DNA from: an uncultured Acidimicrobiaceae bacterium
GTDB lineage: Bacteria; Actinomycetota; Acidimicrobiia; Acidimicrobiales; RAAP-2
Assembly (NCBI GenBank): GCA_903894295.1
Contig: CAITPI010000037.1
Coordinates: forward strand, 1-58,275
DNA: 58,275 nucleotides
Direction: 5' to 3'
Shown: positions 32,520 to 42,160 of the stretch, piece after piece
How positions within the stretch are numbered: the first letter of the stretch is position 1
Layout of the letters: each line of letters opens with the position of its first letter
Program-made: the position numbers and the translations under genes
The notes under the pieces: model-generated
Told to the model about the DNA's origin: nothing
Databases searched by the model: none
The model's input: only the letters and a program-made list of their open reading frames with translations

Positions 32520-33689
32520 ATGGACGCCTACGACTACGGCTTGCCCGATGACGCCGTGGCCCAGCACCCTGCCGAGCCCCGGAGTGCGTCCCGGTTGCTG
32601 GTGGCTCCCGGTCTCCTTGGCCCAGGCGTTGTCCACTCCTCGATGGACTCGGTGCCGTCCCTCATCCGCCCGGGCGATGTGCTGGTGGTGAACGACACCA
32701 AGGTCCTGACCGGCCGGCTCATGCTGAACAAGGCCACCGGGGGATCGGTCGAAGTGTTGCTGTTGGAGCCCGAGCGGCGCGGGGACGGTTGGTGGCAGGC
32801 GTTGGTGCGTCCGGGCCGACGGGCCAGGTCCGGTACCGAACTCTTTTCCAACCAAGGTCCAGATGGTGATCGGGATGCTGGGGCCAGCCGGCAACCGGTC
32901 GCGATCGTCGGCGAACCGGTTTCCGGCCTGGACGATGCCCGGCGGTCGGTCCGGATCCTCGATGACGGCCTGATCGACCGGTGCGGCACCATGCCGCTGC
33001 CGCCGTACATCACCGAAGCGCTCGCCGACCAGGAGCGGTACCAGACCGTGTACGCAGGATTCCGGACGATGGAGGAACGCTCGAGTGCGGCTCCTACGGC
33101 CGGACTGCACTTCACCAAAGAGCTCCTCGATGGGTGTCGGCGGTCGGGAGCCACCGTCGTCAGTGTCGATCTGGCCATCGGACTCGACACGTTCCGTCCG
33201 GTCACGGCCGACCGCCCGGAGGATCACGAGATCCACACCGAGCGCTACCGGGTACCGGACGAGACCGTCGCGGCCTGCCGGGACGCCGAACGCGTGATTG
33301 CGGTCGGCACCACGGCGGTGCGGGCGCTCGAGTCCCTGGCCACCACCGGTGAGCAGGAGGGTCGGACCTCGCTCTTCATCCGCGGCGATTTTCCGTTCCG
33401 GATGGTGGACGTTCTGCTCACCAACTTCCACCTGCCTCGGTCAAGCCTCCTGCTCCTCGTGGAGTCCTTCGCCGGTCCGTCCTGGCGGGAGCTCTACGCC
33501 GAGGCGTTGGCCGACGGTTACCGGTTTCTCTCCTTTGGGGACGCCATGGTGGTGGCCCGCAGCCGATCCCGGGCGCCGAGTCCCTTTCGCCGGAGCGAAT
33601 CGGGCGACGAGCGCGAAAGGGCCCACGAAGGGGAAGTTGCCCCGGCGGCCGGAAGAGTGCCTCCGAAATCGCCAAAGGGCGTCCGTTGA
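32520..33689 (+). CDS. queA: S-adenosylmethionine:tRNA ribosyltransferase-isomerase QueA
   Basis: The 389-residue enzyme transfers and isomerises the ribose of SAM onto preQ1 in tRNA to form epoxyqueuosine. The family start DYGLPDDAVAQHPAEPR, the VVNDTKV motif and APTAGLHFT are present. I use ATG 32520 because similarity begins there; GTG 32448 in the same frame would add 24 residues with poor codon use. About 45 extra residues after FGDAMVV form a basic/acidic tail not usual for QueA and overlap tgt (TTGA). The pair with tgt indicates queuosine salvage or synthesis; preQ1-forming genes are not in the window. Confidence 0.92.
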   Translation: MDAYDYGLPDDAVAQHPAEPRSASRLLVAPGLLGPGVVHSSMDSVPSLIRPGDVLVVNDTKVLTGRLMLNKATGGSVEVLLLEPERRGDGWWQALVRPGRRARSGTELFSNQGPDGDRDAGASRQPVAIVGEPVSGLDDARRSVRILDDGLIDRCGTMPLPPYITEALADQERYQTVYAGFRTMEERSSAAPTAGLHFTKELLDGCRRSGATVVSVDLAIGLDTFRPVTADRPEDHEIHTERYRVPDETVAACRDAERVIAVGTTAVRALESLATTGEQEGRTSLFIRGDFPFRMVDVLLTNFHLPRSSLLLLVESFAGPSWRELYAEALADGYRFLSFGDAMVVARSRSRAPSPFRRSESGDERERAHEGEVAPAAGRVPPKSPKGVR

Positions 33690-34810
33690 GCGTCTCGAGA
33701 ATCGAGATCGACGCCACCGATGGTCCGGCCCGGGTGGGACGGGTGGTGACGGCCCGTGGCAGTTATCCGGTGCCGGCGTTCATGCCGGTGGGCACCCGGG
33801 GTTCGGTCAAGTCCCTCGACAGCAGGGATCTCGAAGCGCTCGGGGCCGGCGTGGTACTCGCCAACACCTACCACCTGATGCTCCGGCCGGGGGCCGACGT
33901 GGTGGCCGCCCTTGGTGGTCTCCACCGCTTCAGCGGATGGTCGGGCCACACCCTGACCGATTCAGGCGGGTTCCAGGTGCACTCGCTGCGTCCGGAGGTC
34001 GACGACGACGGTGTCACGTTCTCGTCGATCTACGACGGGAAGAAGGTGCGCCTGACGCCGGAAGGAGCGGTCGAGATCCAGGGTCTGATCGGGGCCGACA
34101 TCCAGATGGTGCTCGATGTCTGCGCCACCTTGCCGGCCACGCCCGAGGTTCTGCGTCTGGCCGTCGACCGGACGGCGGCGTGGGCCCGACGGGCCCGTGA
34201 CCACCACCGCCGGTTGGTCGAACGTCCCGAGGGCCAGGCCCTCTTCGGCATCGTCCAGGGAGGTACCGATCCCCTGCTCCGTCAGGAGAGCGCCGAACGC
34301 ACGGTGGAACTCGACTTCGATGGCTACGGGATCGGAGGCCTCTCGGTCGGCGAGCCGCGCCCGGCCATGCTCGAGGCCCTGGCCGCAACGGTTCCCCTGT
34401 TGCCGGCCGACCGGCCCCGCTACCTGATGGGGGTCGGTGACCCGGTGGGGGTGATCGAGTCGGTGGCTCTCGGAGTTGACCAGTTCGATTGCGTGGCGCC
34501 GACCCGGATGGCTCGCCACGGATCCCTACTGACCAGCACGGGCCGGTTGAACCTGAAGAACGCGGCGTTCCAGCGTGACGACGGTCCACTCGATGCCGCC
34601 TGTGGTTGTCCCACCTGTTCCCGTTGGTCCCGGGGCTATCTACGGCACCTGTTGATGGTTGGTGAGCCCACCGCACTCCGGTTGTTGAGCATCCACAACC
34701 TCGCCTATCTCCTCGACATGATGGCCGGGGCCCGGGCGGCGATCCGCCAAGGTCGCCTGACCGCCATGTGCGAGCAGGTCCGCGAACTCTGGGACACCCC
34801 GGTGCACTGA
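33686..34810 (+). CDS. tgt: tRNA-guanine transglycosylase
   Basis: The 374-residue TIM-barrel enzyme exchanges guanine-34 for preQ1 in tRNAs with GUN anticodons. The catalytic Asp residues lie in LTDSGGFQVHSL and QFDCVAPTRMARHG; the substrate-pocket MVLDVC keeps the Asp and Cys positions of bacterial Tgt, and GIVQGG is present. The zinc site is Cys-x-Cys-x2-Cys with a later His (CGCPTC, then SIHN). The start is a TTG overlapping the queA stop (TTGA). It is the last gene before the yajC-secDF unit. Confidence 0.95.
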   Translation: MSVSRIEIDATDGPARVGRVVTARGSYPVPAFMPVGTRGSVKSLDSRDLEALGAGVVLANTYHLMLRPGADVVAALGGLHRFSGWSGHTLTDSGGFQVHSLRPEVDDDGVTFSSIYDGKKVRLTPEGAVEIQGLIGADIQMVLDVCATLPATPEVLRLAVDRTAAWARRARDHHRRLVERPEGQALFGIVQGGTDPLLRQESAERTVELDFDGYGIGGLSVGEPRPAMLEALAATVPLLPADRPRYLMGVGDPVGVIESVALGVDQFDCVAPTRMARHGSLLTSTGRLNLKNAAFQRDDGPLDAACGCPTCSRWSRGYLRHLLMVGEPTALRLLSIHNLAYLLDMMAGARAAIRQGRLTAMCEQVRELWDTPVH

Positions 34811-34941
34811 TCCGGACGAAGGAGTCGCCAGGACCTCGGTCACCGGGGGCGACGGCAACCGAAGGGTGAATGCCCTTGGGCGCAAGACCCACTGGGTTAG
34901 AGTGGCGATCCTGTGATGACCATTTCCTGCCCCCAGATGCC

Positions 34942-35451
34942 ATGTTGACGATCCTGCCCACCGTTCTGGTGGCCGCCGCCAAACAGCAACAGTCCAACCC
35001 GATCTTCTTCCTGATCCTGATCGCCGGGGCGGGCTTCTACTTCTTCTTCTACCGACCCCAGCAGCGAAAGGCCCGGGCCGCCCGCACGCAGGGCAAGACG
35101 TTCGACGTGGGTGACGAGGTTCTGACCGCCGGCGGCATCATCGGACGGGTGCTTGACATCCAGGACGACCGGGTGACGTTGGAAACCAGCGTCGGAGCCT
35201 CGTTCACCGTGTTGAAGCAGTACGTGCTACGCACCCTGGAGCCCACCGAACCGGTTGTCGAAGGGAGTGTCGACGGGGCGGAGGAAGACCACGAGTCCCT
35301 GCCGCCGCCGCCGTCCGGCACCGTATCCGGCAAAGAAAGTTCCTCTTCCGAAACCGCCGGGAGCGCCACTACATTGGATCAGACCGATGGTGGCGACCCT
35401 GCTCCTGGAGGTTTGGACGACGAAGAAACCGGGAAACCGGATCCATCGTGA
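34942..35451 (+). CDS. yajC: Preprotein translocase subunit YajC
   Basis: A 169-residue single-span membrane protein of the Sec holotranslocon. The N-terminal helix (about residues 20-37, FFLILIAGAGFYFFFYRPQ) is followed by the conserved YRPQQRK and FDVGDEVLTAGGIIGRV. The last 70 residues are an acidic Ser/Pro-rich tail longer than in E. coli. ATG 34942 is the first start that gives a sensible N-terminus. TAGAGT at 34898-34903 could be the promoter with a leader of about 30 nt. It precedes secD and secF, the usual order. Confidence 0.9.
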   Translation: MLTILPTVLVAAAKQQQSNPIFFLILIAGAGFYFFFYRPQQRKARAARTQGKTFDVGDEVLTAGGIIGRVLDIQDDRVTLETSVGASFTVLKQYVLRTLEPTEPVVEGSVDGAEEDHESLPPPPSGTVSGKESSSSETAGSATTLDQTDGGDPAPGGLDDEETGKPDPS

Positions 35452-35498
35452 AGCCGGGCTGGCGGTGCCCACGTGCCTCCTTCCCCTGGGAGAACTGA

Positions 35499-37037
35499 AT
35501 GGCCATGAAGAAGAAGAAACGCTCGCTCTGGATCAGTTTGTTGGCCGTGGTGATCTTCACGGTCGCCACGTTCGCCGCCACGTTCGCGGCCGGCTGGGCC
35601 CCGAAGCTCGGCCTTGACCTCAACGGTGGCCTCTCGGTCGTCTACCAGACGGCTACGCCGGTCAGTGCCTCCGAACTGCAGGACATTGTCAACATTCTCT
35701 CCAACCGGGTGAGTGGAGACGGCACGTCGGGGGCCACGGTGGTCAGCCAACACACCAACGGCCAGGACCAGATCTCCGTTTCCATTCCGGGTGAGACGCA
35801 CACCCAGGCGGTGCTCGCCACCCTCGGCAACACCGCGCAGCTCCTGTTGCGACCGGCGCTCTGCTACGCCCCGTACAAGAAGACGGCGAAGCACCAGCGG
35901 GCCGCAACCGGCACCCTTCCGACCTGTAATCCATCGACCCAACTCACGGCGACCAATCTGGCTGTGAAGCAGAATCCCGGGGCGTTGCCTCCCTACACCT
36001 ACAACACCAACATCCCCGAAGACCCCCAGTTCGCGCCGTATGCCTCGAGCAATCCGACGGCGGCCAACTACAAGTCCTCGACGGTCCTGTTGCCCTACCC
36101 GGGTCTGCGCTCCCGCATCGTCCTCGGACCGGCCGAGTTGACCGGTACGGCCATCCACTCGGCCTCGGCGCAACTTGTCGGAGGGCAGTGGGCGGTGAAC
36201 GTCTCGCTTACCAGCCAGGGGTCGGCGCAGTGGGACAAGCTCGCCCAACAGCAGTTCCACGCCATCATCGGCATCGACCTCGACGGTGTGTGCATCTCGG
36301 CGCCGATCACCCAGGCCGGACAGACGGCGTTCTCCTCGTTTGCCGGCTCGGTGCAGATCTCCGGCGGGTTCACCGAAGCCCAGGCAAAGCAGTTGGCCGT
36401 CGAGTTGAACTACGGCTCCCTGCCGGTGAAGCTCAACCGGCTGACGGTCGAGTCGGTTTCAGCCAGCCTCGGAAAGTCGTCGCTTGATGCCGGCCTGCTC
36501 TCCGGTCTCGCCGGTCTCGTGCTGGTGATGCTCTACATGCTCGTCTACTACCGCCTGCTCGGTGTGGTGGTGATCACCGGACTGGGACTGACCGGACTCC
36601 TGCTCTGGATGGTGGTGGCCGTACTCGGCCATTCGTTCGGTACCACCATCGACCTCGCGGGCGTCATCGGCATCATTGTGTCGGTAGGCATCACCGTCGA
36701 CTCGTACATCGTGTATTTCGAACGACTGAAGGACGAGACCAGATCCGGCCGCTCCGTGCGAGCCAGCGTGGAGCGGGGCTTTGAAAGCGCGTTCAGAACC
36801 GTCGTGGCGGCCGACTTGGTCTCGCTTCTCGCTGCCGTCATCCTCTACAAGATCTCGATCGGTCCGGTGCAGGGCTTCGCCTTGTTCCTCGGTATTTCGA
36901 CCGTGATCGACATTGTCATGACGTACTTCTTCACCCGGCCCTTCGTTGTCCTTCTCGGGGGCCGGACCTCAACATCGGATACAAGCACCATGGGTATGGC
37001 TTCTGGCCTCGGAGCAGGAAAGGGGGCGCAGAAGTGA
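35499..37037 (+). CDS. secD: Protein-export membrane protein SecD
   Basis: The 512-residue RND-type subunit has an N-terminal helix, the GLDLNGGLSVVY motif, a large extracytoplasmic P1 domain (about 60-340) and five helices. The proton-path Asp lies in VGITVDSYIVYFERLKDE, where E. coli has VDANV; the Ser-Tyr form resembles other actinobacteria. It uses the proton gradient to pull secreted proteins outward late in translocation. GGGAGAAC lies 7 nt before ATG 35499. The stop overlaps the secF start (GTGA). Confidence 0.94.
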   Translation: MAMKKKKRSLWISLLAVVIFTVATFAATFAAGWAPKLGLDLNGGLSVVYQTATPVSASELQDIVNILSNRVSGDGTSGATVVSQHTNGQDQISVSIPGETHTQAVLATLGNTAQLLLRPALCYAPYKKTAKHQRAATGTLPTCNPSTQLTATNLAVKQNPGALPPYTYNTNIPEDPQFAPYASSNPTAANYKSSTVLLPYPGLRSRIVLGPAELTGTAIHSASAQLVGGQWAVNVSLTSQGSAQWDKLAQQQFHAIIGIDLDGVCISAPITQAGQTAFSSFAGSVQISGGFTEAQAKQLAVELNYGSLPVKLNRLTVESVSASLGKSSLDAGLLSGLAGLVLVMLYMLVYYRLLGVVVITGLGLTGLLLWMVVAVLGHSFGTTIDLAGVIGIIVSVGITVDSYIVYFERLKDETRSGRSVRASVERGFESAFRTVVAADLVSLLAAVILYKISIGPVQGFALFLGISTVIDIVMTYFFTRPFVVLLGGRTSTSDTSTMGMASGLGAGKGAQK

Positions 37038-38371
37038 CTCCTCCCGAGGAAGATGGAACCGACGTGGACGACGCCGTAGATCCCACACCGGAAGAGCAAC
37101 TCGACCAGGCGTTCGAAGAAGAGTTGGAACATGCCGCCGAGGATGAGGCCGCCCATCATGGCGGACAGAAGCGGCCCAACGTGTTCCTGCGCCTCTACCG
37201 GGGCGAGACGGCGTTTGACTACATCGGGAACAAACGTTGGTGGTTCGGACTTTCGGCCGTCATCATCATTGCCGGCCTCATCTCCTTGGGGACGAGGGGT
37301 TTCAACGAGGGTATCGACTTCAAGGGTGGCGAGTCCTGGGTGGTTGCCTCCCAGACCCTGACGGTGGCCGAAGCAACCACGGCCGTCCAGACCGTCACCC
37401 ATCAGCCCGTCACTGTGCAGCAGTTGACCAACCACCTGAATGGAACCCGCCAGATCGAGGTCACGACCGATCTCAGCGGTTTGACCGGCCCCCAACGGCA
37501 GGTCACCGAGACGGCCATCACGGCGTCGCTGGCCAAGGCGGCCAACACCGCACCAAAGAACATCAACTTCAATGAAGTCGGACCTTCTTGGGGCGGCGAG
37601 GTGACCAAGCGGGCCATCGAGGCCCTTGTGGTGTTCTTCATTGCGGTGGTGGCGTACATCTCCTTCCGGTTCGAGTTCAAGATGGCCATCGGTGCCATCG
37701 TTGCCGTCGTGCACGACATCCTCGTGACGGTCGGTGTCTACTCCCTGGCCGGATTCCAGGTGACTCCGGACACCGTGGTGGCGGTGCTCACCGTGCTCGG
37801 TTATTCGCTTTACGACACCATCGTGGTCTTTGACCGGGTCCGGGAGAACGCCAAGGGTCTCGGATCGACCGGGCGGATCACCTACTCGGAGATGGTCAAC
37901 CTTTCGATGAACCAGACCCTGGCCCGATCCATCAACACCTCGTTGGTGGCCATCGTGCCGGTGTTGTCGGTGCTGGTTGTGGGCTCCTTCGTCCTCGGCG
38001 CCACCTCGCTCGAGAACTTCGGTTTGGCCCTGGTGATCGGTTTGACGTCGGGTGCCTATTCGTCCATCTTCATCGCGTCGCCGCTCCTGGCCATCATGAA
38101 AGAACGCGAGCCCCGCTACATCACCATCCGGCAGCGCCTCGAATCCCGGGCCGACCGGGGAGGGGCGTTGACCCCGGCCGCCGTGGCGGCCATGGCCGGT
38201 TCGTCGTCCTCCGGGCGGACCCGGGGATCCGGCGGTTCCGGCGACGCTTCGGGTGTCATCCGGCCGGGGGATGGTCAGAGCCGGAAGGCGGCTGGCTCGG
38301 CGTCGCCCGCGTCTGGCTCGACGAACCGTCCGCCGCCCCGCCCGCGCAAGCCCAAGGGCAAGCGCAGTTAG
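37034..38371 (+). CDS. secF: Protein-export membrane protein SecF
   Basis: The 445-residue partner of SecD. An acidic cytoplasmic extension (about 1-45) precedes the first helix; GIDFKGGESW is the SecF motif, followed by the P4-like domain and five helices, with the conserved YDTIVVFDRVREN. The 80-residue C-terminal tail is Gly/Ser/Arg-rich and low complexity. It forms the SecDF complex with the upstream product and YajC. GTG start overlapping the secD stop, so synthesis should be stoichiometric. Confidence 0.94.
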   Translation: MTPPEEDGTDVDDAVDPTPEEQLDQAFEEELEHAAEDEAAHHGGQKRPNVFLRLYRGETAFDYIGNKRWWFGLSAVIIIAGLISLGTRGFNEGIDFKGGESWVVASQTLTVAEATTAVQTVTHQPVTVQQLTNHLNGTRQIEVTTDLSGLTGPQRQVTETAITASLAKAANTAPKNINFNEVGPSWGGEVTKRAIEALVVFFIAVVAYISFRFEFKMAIGAIVAVVHDILVTVGVYSLAGFQVTPDTVVAVLTVLGYSLYDTIVVFDRVRENAKGLGSTGRITYSEMVNLSMNQTLARSINTSLVAIVPVLSVLVVGSFVLGATSLENFGLALVIGLTSGAYSSIFIASPLLAIMKEREPRYITIRQRLESRADRGGALTPAAVAAMAGSSSSGRTRGSGGSGDASGVIRPGDGQSRKAAGSASPASGSTNRPPPRPRKPKGKRS

Positions 38372-38440
38372 GACCGTTTGGAACGTGCCGGACCCGATGG
38401 GACGGGCGTGCGCCGTGGAGTTGTTGGACGCTTCTCCGGT

Positions 38441-38446
38441 TACCGT
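38441..38446 (+). promoter_or_regulatory. -10 box TACCGT of the rel gene (leaderless)
   Basis: TACCGT ends 6 nt before ATG 38453 and no Shine-Dalgarno is seen, pointing to a leaderless transcript starting after secF. Confidence 0.45.
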
Positions 38447-38452
38447 ATAGCC

Positions 38453-40855
38453 ATGGCCGCAGTTGCGTCGGCGTCGTCGGATGGCCCGGTGGGCTCGTCC
38501 ACCCCCGAGAAGGGTGGACGCGCCCTTTCGGAAGAGGAGTCCGTGCTGCTCGCCCCCGTTCTGGAGTCCTTTCTCAGACGGCACCCGGGCGACGACACAC
38601 GTCTGATCGTGCAGGCTGCGGAGTTGGCCACGGCGGCCCACGACGGGCAGCGTCGACGTTCCGGAGAGCCGTACGTCACCCACCCCATCGCAGTGGCCGG
38701 TGTGGTGGCCGATCTCGGCCTTGATGCCCAGACGATCTGCGCTGCCCTGCTGCACGACGTCATCGAAGACACCGGCATCACCGCCGACGACCTCAACGGG
38801 CAGTTCGGGCCCCAGGTGGCCCACATCGTCGAAGGGATGACCAAACTCGACCGTCTGCAGTTCGACTCGAAGCAGGAGCAGCAGGCGGCCACCGTCCGCA
38901 AGATGCTGGTCGCCATGGCGGACGACTGGCGGGTTCTGATCATCAAGTTGGCGGACCGACTCCACAACATGAGGACCATCTCCGTCATGCCCGAGTGGAA
39001 GCAACGCCGAACGGCGCAGGAAACGCTCGACATTTATGCTCCCTTGGCCCACCGGTTGGGCATCCAGGACATCAAGTGGCAGATGGAGGACCTCGCCTTT
39101 GCCGCTCTTCATCCCAAGCGTTACCGGGAGATCGAGCAGATGGTCGCCACCCGGGCGCCCCAGCGGGAGGAGTTTCTGGCCCAGGTTCTCGTTGTGGTGC
39201 AGGACCGCCTGGCTGTCTCTGCCGTCGCTGCGGATGTCACGGGGCGTCCGAAGCACCTCTGGAGCATCTACGAGAAGATGGTGGTCGGGGCCAAGGAGTT
39301 CGACGAACTCTTCGATCTGGTGGGCATCCGGGTCATTGTCGAGTCCGAACAGGACTGCTGGGCTGCCCTCGGGTCCATCCACGCCATCTGGCCGCCGGTG
39401 CAGGGTCGTTTCAAGGACTACATCAACTCGCCCAAGTTCAATCTCTACCAGTCGCTCCACACCACGGTGATCGGTCTCGGCGGCAAACCGGTGGAGGTGC
39501 AGATCCGGACCCACGAGATGCATCGCCGGGCGGAGTACGGCATCGCCGCCCACTGGTCCTACAAGGAGGCAAAGGAGTCCGGGCCGCCCGGAAAGAAGTC
39601 CCGATCGGCATCGTCCGGCCGGACGAAGGCCGCACCGGGCGGGATCTCCAGCGCCCAGCGGGCCGAACTGGCCGAACGTGATCTCCGTTCCGAGCAACGT
39701 TCGAAGTCGCGGGGCACCGGTTCGACGGCCGCCGAGATCGAGTGGATGCAGCGCATCGTCGACTTCCAGAACGAAACGACCGACCCGATCGAGTTCCTCG
39801 AGGCGTTGAAACTCGATCTCGAAGAGGACGAGGTCTACGTCTTCACGCCCAAGGGAAAGGTGGTGGCCCTGGTCGCAAACTCCACCCCGGTGGACTTTGC
39901 CTATGCCATCCACACCGAGGTGGGTCACCGGTGCATCGGGGCCAAGGTAAACGGCCGGTTGGTGCCACTCGACACGAAGTTGGCCTCGGCGGACACGGTG
40001 GAGATCTTCACGTCCAAGGTGGCGACGGCCGGTCCCTCCCGGGACTGGCTGACCATGGTCGCTTCGTCCCGGGCCCGGTCGAAGATCCGGCAGTGGTTCT
40101 CGCGCGAGCGGCGGGATGACGCCATCGATCTCGGCCGGGACCTGTTGCAAAAGGAGTTGCGTCGGGAGGGACTTCCGGTGCAGAAGCTGGCGTCGGACCG
40201 GACCTTGATCGAGTTGGCCGACACTATGGGATTTGCCGACCTCGAAGCCCTGCACGCCGCCATTGGCGAGAACCGGATGTCGGCCCGGGCCGTGGCCCAA
40301 CGGGTGCTTCGGGATCTGCGTGGCGGGCTGTTCGAAGAACAACTCCCGGTCACGGCCCGTCAACCGGCGGCGCCCCGTCCCGGCCGGGGTTCGTCGGTCG
40401 GCATCTACGTCGAAGGCCTGGACGACCTCATGGTCCGCCTGTCCCGGTGCTGTACTCCGGTGCCCGGCGACGGGATCGTCGGTTTCGTGACCCGCGGTCG
40501 GGGGGTCTCGGTGCATCGGGCCGACTGTGCCAACGCCGCATCACTCGCCAGTCGGTCCCGCGAGCGGCTCATCGAGGTCGAGTGGGACCGTCGCTCCTCA
40601 AGTGTCTTTGTGGCCTCGATCGAGGTGGTGGCCATCGATCGCTCCCGGCTGCTCGCCGATGTGACCCAGGTCGTCTCGGATCACCACCTGAACATCGTGG
40701 GGGCCAACACCCAGACCGATGCGGACCGGATCAGCCGCATGCGCTTCGATGTGGAGTTGGCCGACCCGACCCATCTCGACTCGGTACTGAACCTCTTGCG
40801 AAATCTGGATGCTGTCTACGACGCCTATCGCATCCTGCCCGGAAAGAAGGACTGA
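38453..40855 (+). CDS. rel: Bifunctional (p)ppGpp synthetase/hydrolase Rel
   Basis: The 800-residue stringent-response enzyme. The hydrolase HD domain is intact, with His101-Asp102 in LLHDVIEDTG. The synthetase domain (about 230-400) has the GRPKHLWSIYEKM loop and the RFKD motif at 319-322, the charge pattern of bifunctional Rel rather than E. coli RelA (EFDD). TGS (about 460-525) and a C-terminal ACT domain follow. A low-complexity Ser/Lys/Gly insert sits near residues 385-415. ATG 38453 is chosen for the leaderless box upstream. It is followed 6 bp later by hisS. Confidence 0.95.
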   Translation: MAAVASASSDGPVGSSTPEKGGRALSEEESVLLAPVLESFLRRHPGDDTRLIVQAAELATAAHDGQRRRSGEPYVTHPIAVAGVVADLGLDAQTICAALLHDVIEDTGITADDLNGQFGPQVAHIVEGMTKLDRLQFDSKQEQQAATVRKMLVAMADDWRVLIIKLADRLHNMRTISVMPEWKQRRTAQETLDIYAPLAHRLGIQDIKWQMEDLAFAALHPKRYREIEQMVATRAPQREEFLAQVLVVVQDRLAVSAVAADVTGRPKHLWSIYEKMVVGAKEFDELFDLVGIRVIVESEQDCWAALGSIHAIWPPVQGRFKDYINSPKFNLYQSLHTTVIGLGGKPVEVQIRTHEMHRRAEYGIAAHWSYKEAKESGPPGKKSRSASSGRTKAAPGGISSAQRAELAERDLRSEQRSKSRGTGSTAAEIEWMQRIVDFQNETTDPIEFLEALKLDLEEDEVYVFTPKGKVVALVANSTPVDFAYAIHTEVGHRCIGAKVNGRLVPLDTKLASADTVEIFTSKVATAGPSRDWLTMVASSRARSKIRQWFSRERRDDAIDLGRDLLQKELRREGLPVQKLASDRTLIELADTMGFADLEALHAAIGENRMSARAVAQRVLRDLRGGLFEEQLPVTARQPAAPRPGRGSSVGIYVEGLDDLMVRLSRCCTPVPGDGIVGFVTRGRGVSVHRADCANAASLASRSRERLIEVEWDRRSSSVFVASIEVVAIDRSRLLADVTQVVSDHHLNIVGANTQTDADRISRMRFDVELADPTHLDSVLNLLRNLDAVYDAYRILPGKKD

Positions 40856-40861
40856 ACCTGC

Positions 40862-42160
40862 ATGTCGGACCGAATTGAACCAGCGCGGGCGCCCAGTGGC
40901 ACCCATGACGTCCTGTGGCCCGAGTCGGCCCGGTGGGAAGCCCTCCTTGCGCACTTTGCTTCGGTGGTGGAGTCGGCCGGCTACGGCTTGGCCCATACGC
41001 CGATCTTCGAGGATGCGCGGGTCTTCCGACGGGGAATCGGCGAAGGCAGCGAAGTGGTGGGCAAGGAGATGTACGAGTTCGAAGATCGTGGTGGTCGCTC
41101 CTTGGCCCTCCGGCCTGAAGGCACGGCGTCCCTCGTTCGGGCCTATGTCCAGCACCGGCCAACCCTGCCCTGGAAGGCCTGGTATGCCACGCCGGCGTTC
41201 CGCTACGAGCGCCCCCAGGCCGGTCGCTACCGCCAACACCACCAACTCGGCGTAGAAGCCCTTGGTCCGGCCGACCCGGACCTCGATGTGGAGGTCATCT
41301 CCCTGGCCGACGATTTCTACCGCTCGCTCGGACTCCGTCGGTTCAAGTTGCGGATCAACTCCATGGGTGACGGCTCGTGTCGACCCGGCTATCTGGCCCT
41401 GCTGACCGACCATCTCGTGGCCCGTCGGGAGGAGTTGTGCGTTGAGCATGCGGGGCGAGTTGACGCCAATCCGCTCCGGGCACTGGACTGCAAGCGCGAC
41501 GAGTGCCGTTCGGTCACGGGTGGTGCCCCACACTTCATCGATCATCTCTGCGGGGAGTGCCGCGGGGCGTTCGACCGGGTTCTGGCGGGACTGGATGCCC
41601 TGGGCGTCGCCTGGGTGATCGATCATCGTCTGGTGCGGGGCTTCGACTACTACACGCGAACCTGCTTCGAGTTCGGCTCCGATGCCCTCGACTCGGCCCA
41701 GAACGGCATCGGTGGTGGTGGCCGCTACGACGGACTGGTCGAGATGCTCGGCGGTCCCTCCACGCCCGGGATCGGATTCGGCCTCGGGATCGAACGGATA
41801 CTTCTGGCCTGTGATGCCGAAGGGGTCTTCCCGGTGGCGCCGCCACCGCTCGATGCCTACATCATCGATGTCACCGGAGGTGACGCTGCCCGCGACCTCA
41901 GCGCCCTGCTGCGCCGGGCCGGCCTACGGGTCGAACAGGCCTTCGACGGCCGTTCCATGAAGTCGCAGTTGAAGTCGGCCGACCGGTCCGGTGCCCGCCT
42001 GGCGCTCATCGTCGGTTCCGATGAACTCGAGCAGGACGCCGTGACCGTGCGGACGATGCGGGGGGTGGGGGAGCAGGTCCAGGTTCCCCGGGCCGACGTG
42101 GTGGCCGCCGTGCGCCAGACTGTTGGATCGACCGATCCAATCCGAAAGGAACATCTGTGA
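40862..42160 (+). CDS. hisS: Histidyl-tRNA synthetase
   Basis: A 432-residue class IIa synthetase. ARAPSGTHDVLWPE is the N-terminal strand, LALRPEGTAS contains motif 2 Arg, and LVRGFDYYTRTCFE is the histidine-specific A motif; GIGFGLGIERI is motif 3. The anticodon-binding domain fills the last 90 residues. It starts 6 bp after rel, in the usual actinobacterial order, and its stop overlaps aspS (GTGA). No sign of truncation or HisZ-like degeneration. Confidence 0.96.
   Translation: MSDRIEPARAPSGTHDVLWPESARWEALLAHFASVVESAGYGLAHTPIFEDARVFRRGIGEGSEVVGKEMYEFEDRGGRSLALRPEGTASLVRAYVQHRPTLPWKAWYATPAFRYERPQAGRYRQHHQLGVEALGPADPDLDVEVISLADDFYRSLGLRRFKLRINSMGDGSCRPGYLALLTDHLVARREELCVEHAGRVDANPLRALDCKRDECRSVTGGAPHFIDHLCGECRGAFDRVLAGLDALGVAWVIDHRLVRGFDYYTRTCFEFGSDALDSAQNGIGGGGRYDGLVEMLGGPSTPGIGFGLGIERILLACDAEGVFPVAPPPLDAYIIDVTGGDAARDLSALLRRAGLRVEQAFDGRSMKSQLKSADRSGARLALIVGSDELEQDAVTVRTMRGVGEQVQVPRADVVAAVRQTVGSTDPIRKEHL

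Noticed and set aside
36845-40516. A 1223-codon open frame opposite secF and rel
   Set aside because: Same cause: it covers two well-supported genes and reads as His/Arg/Gly/Asp-rich antisense sequence.
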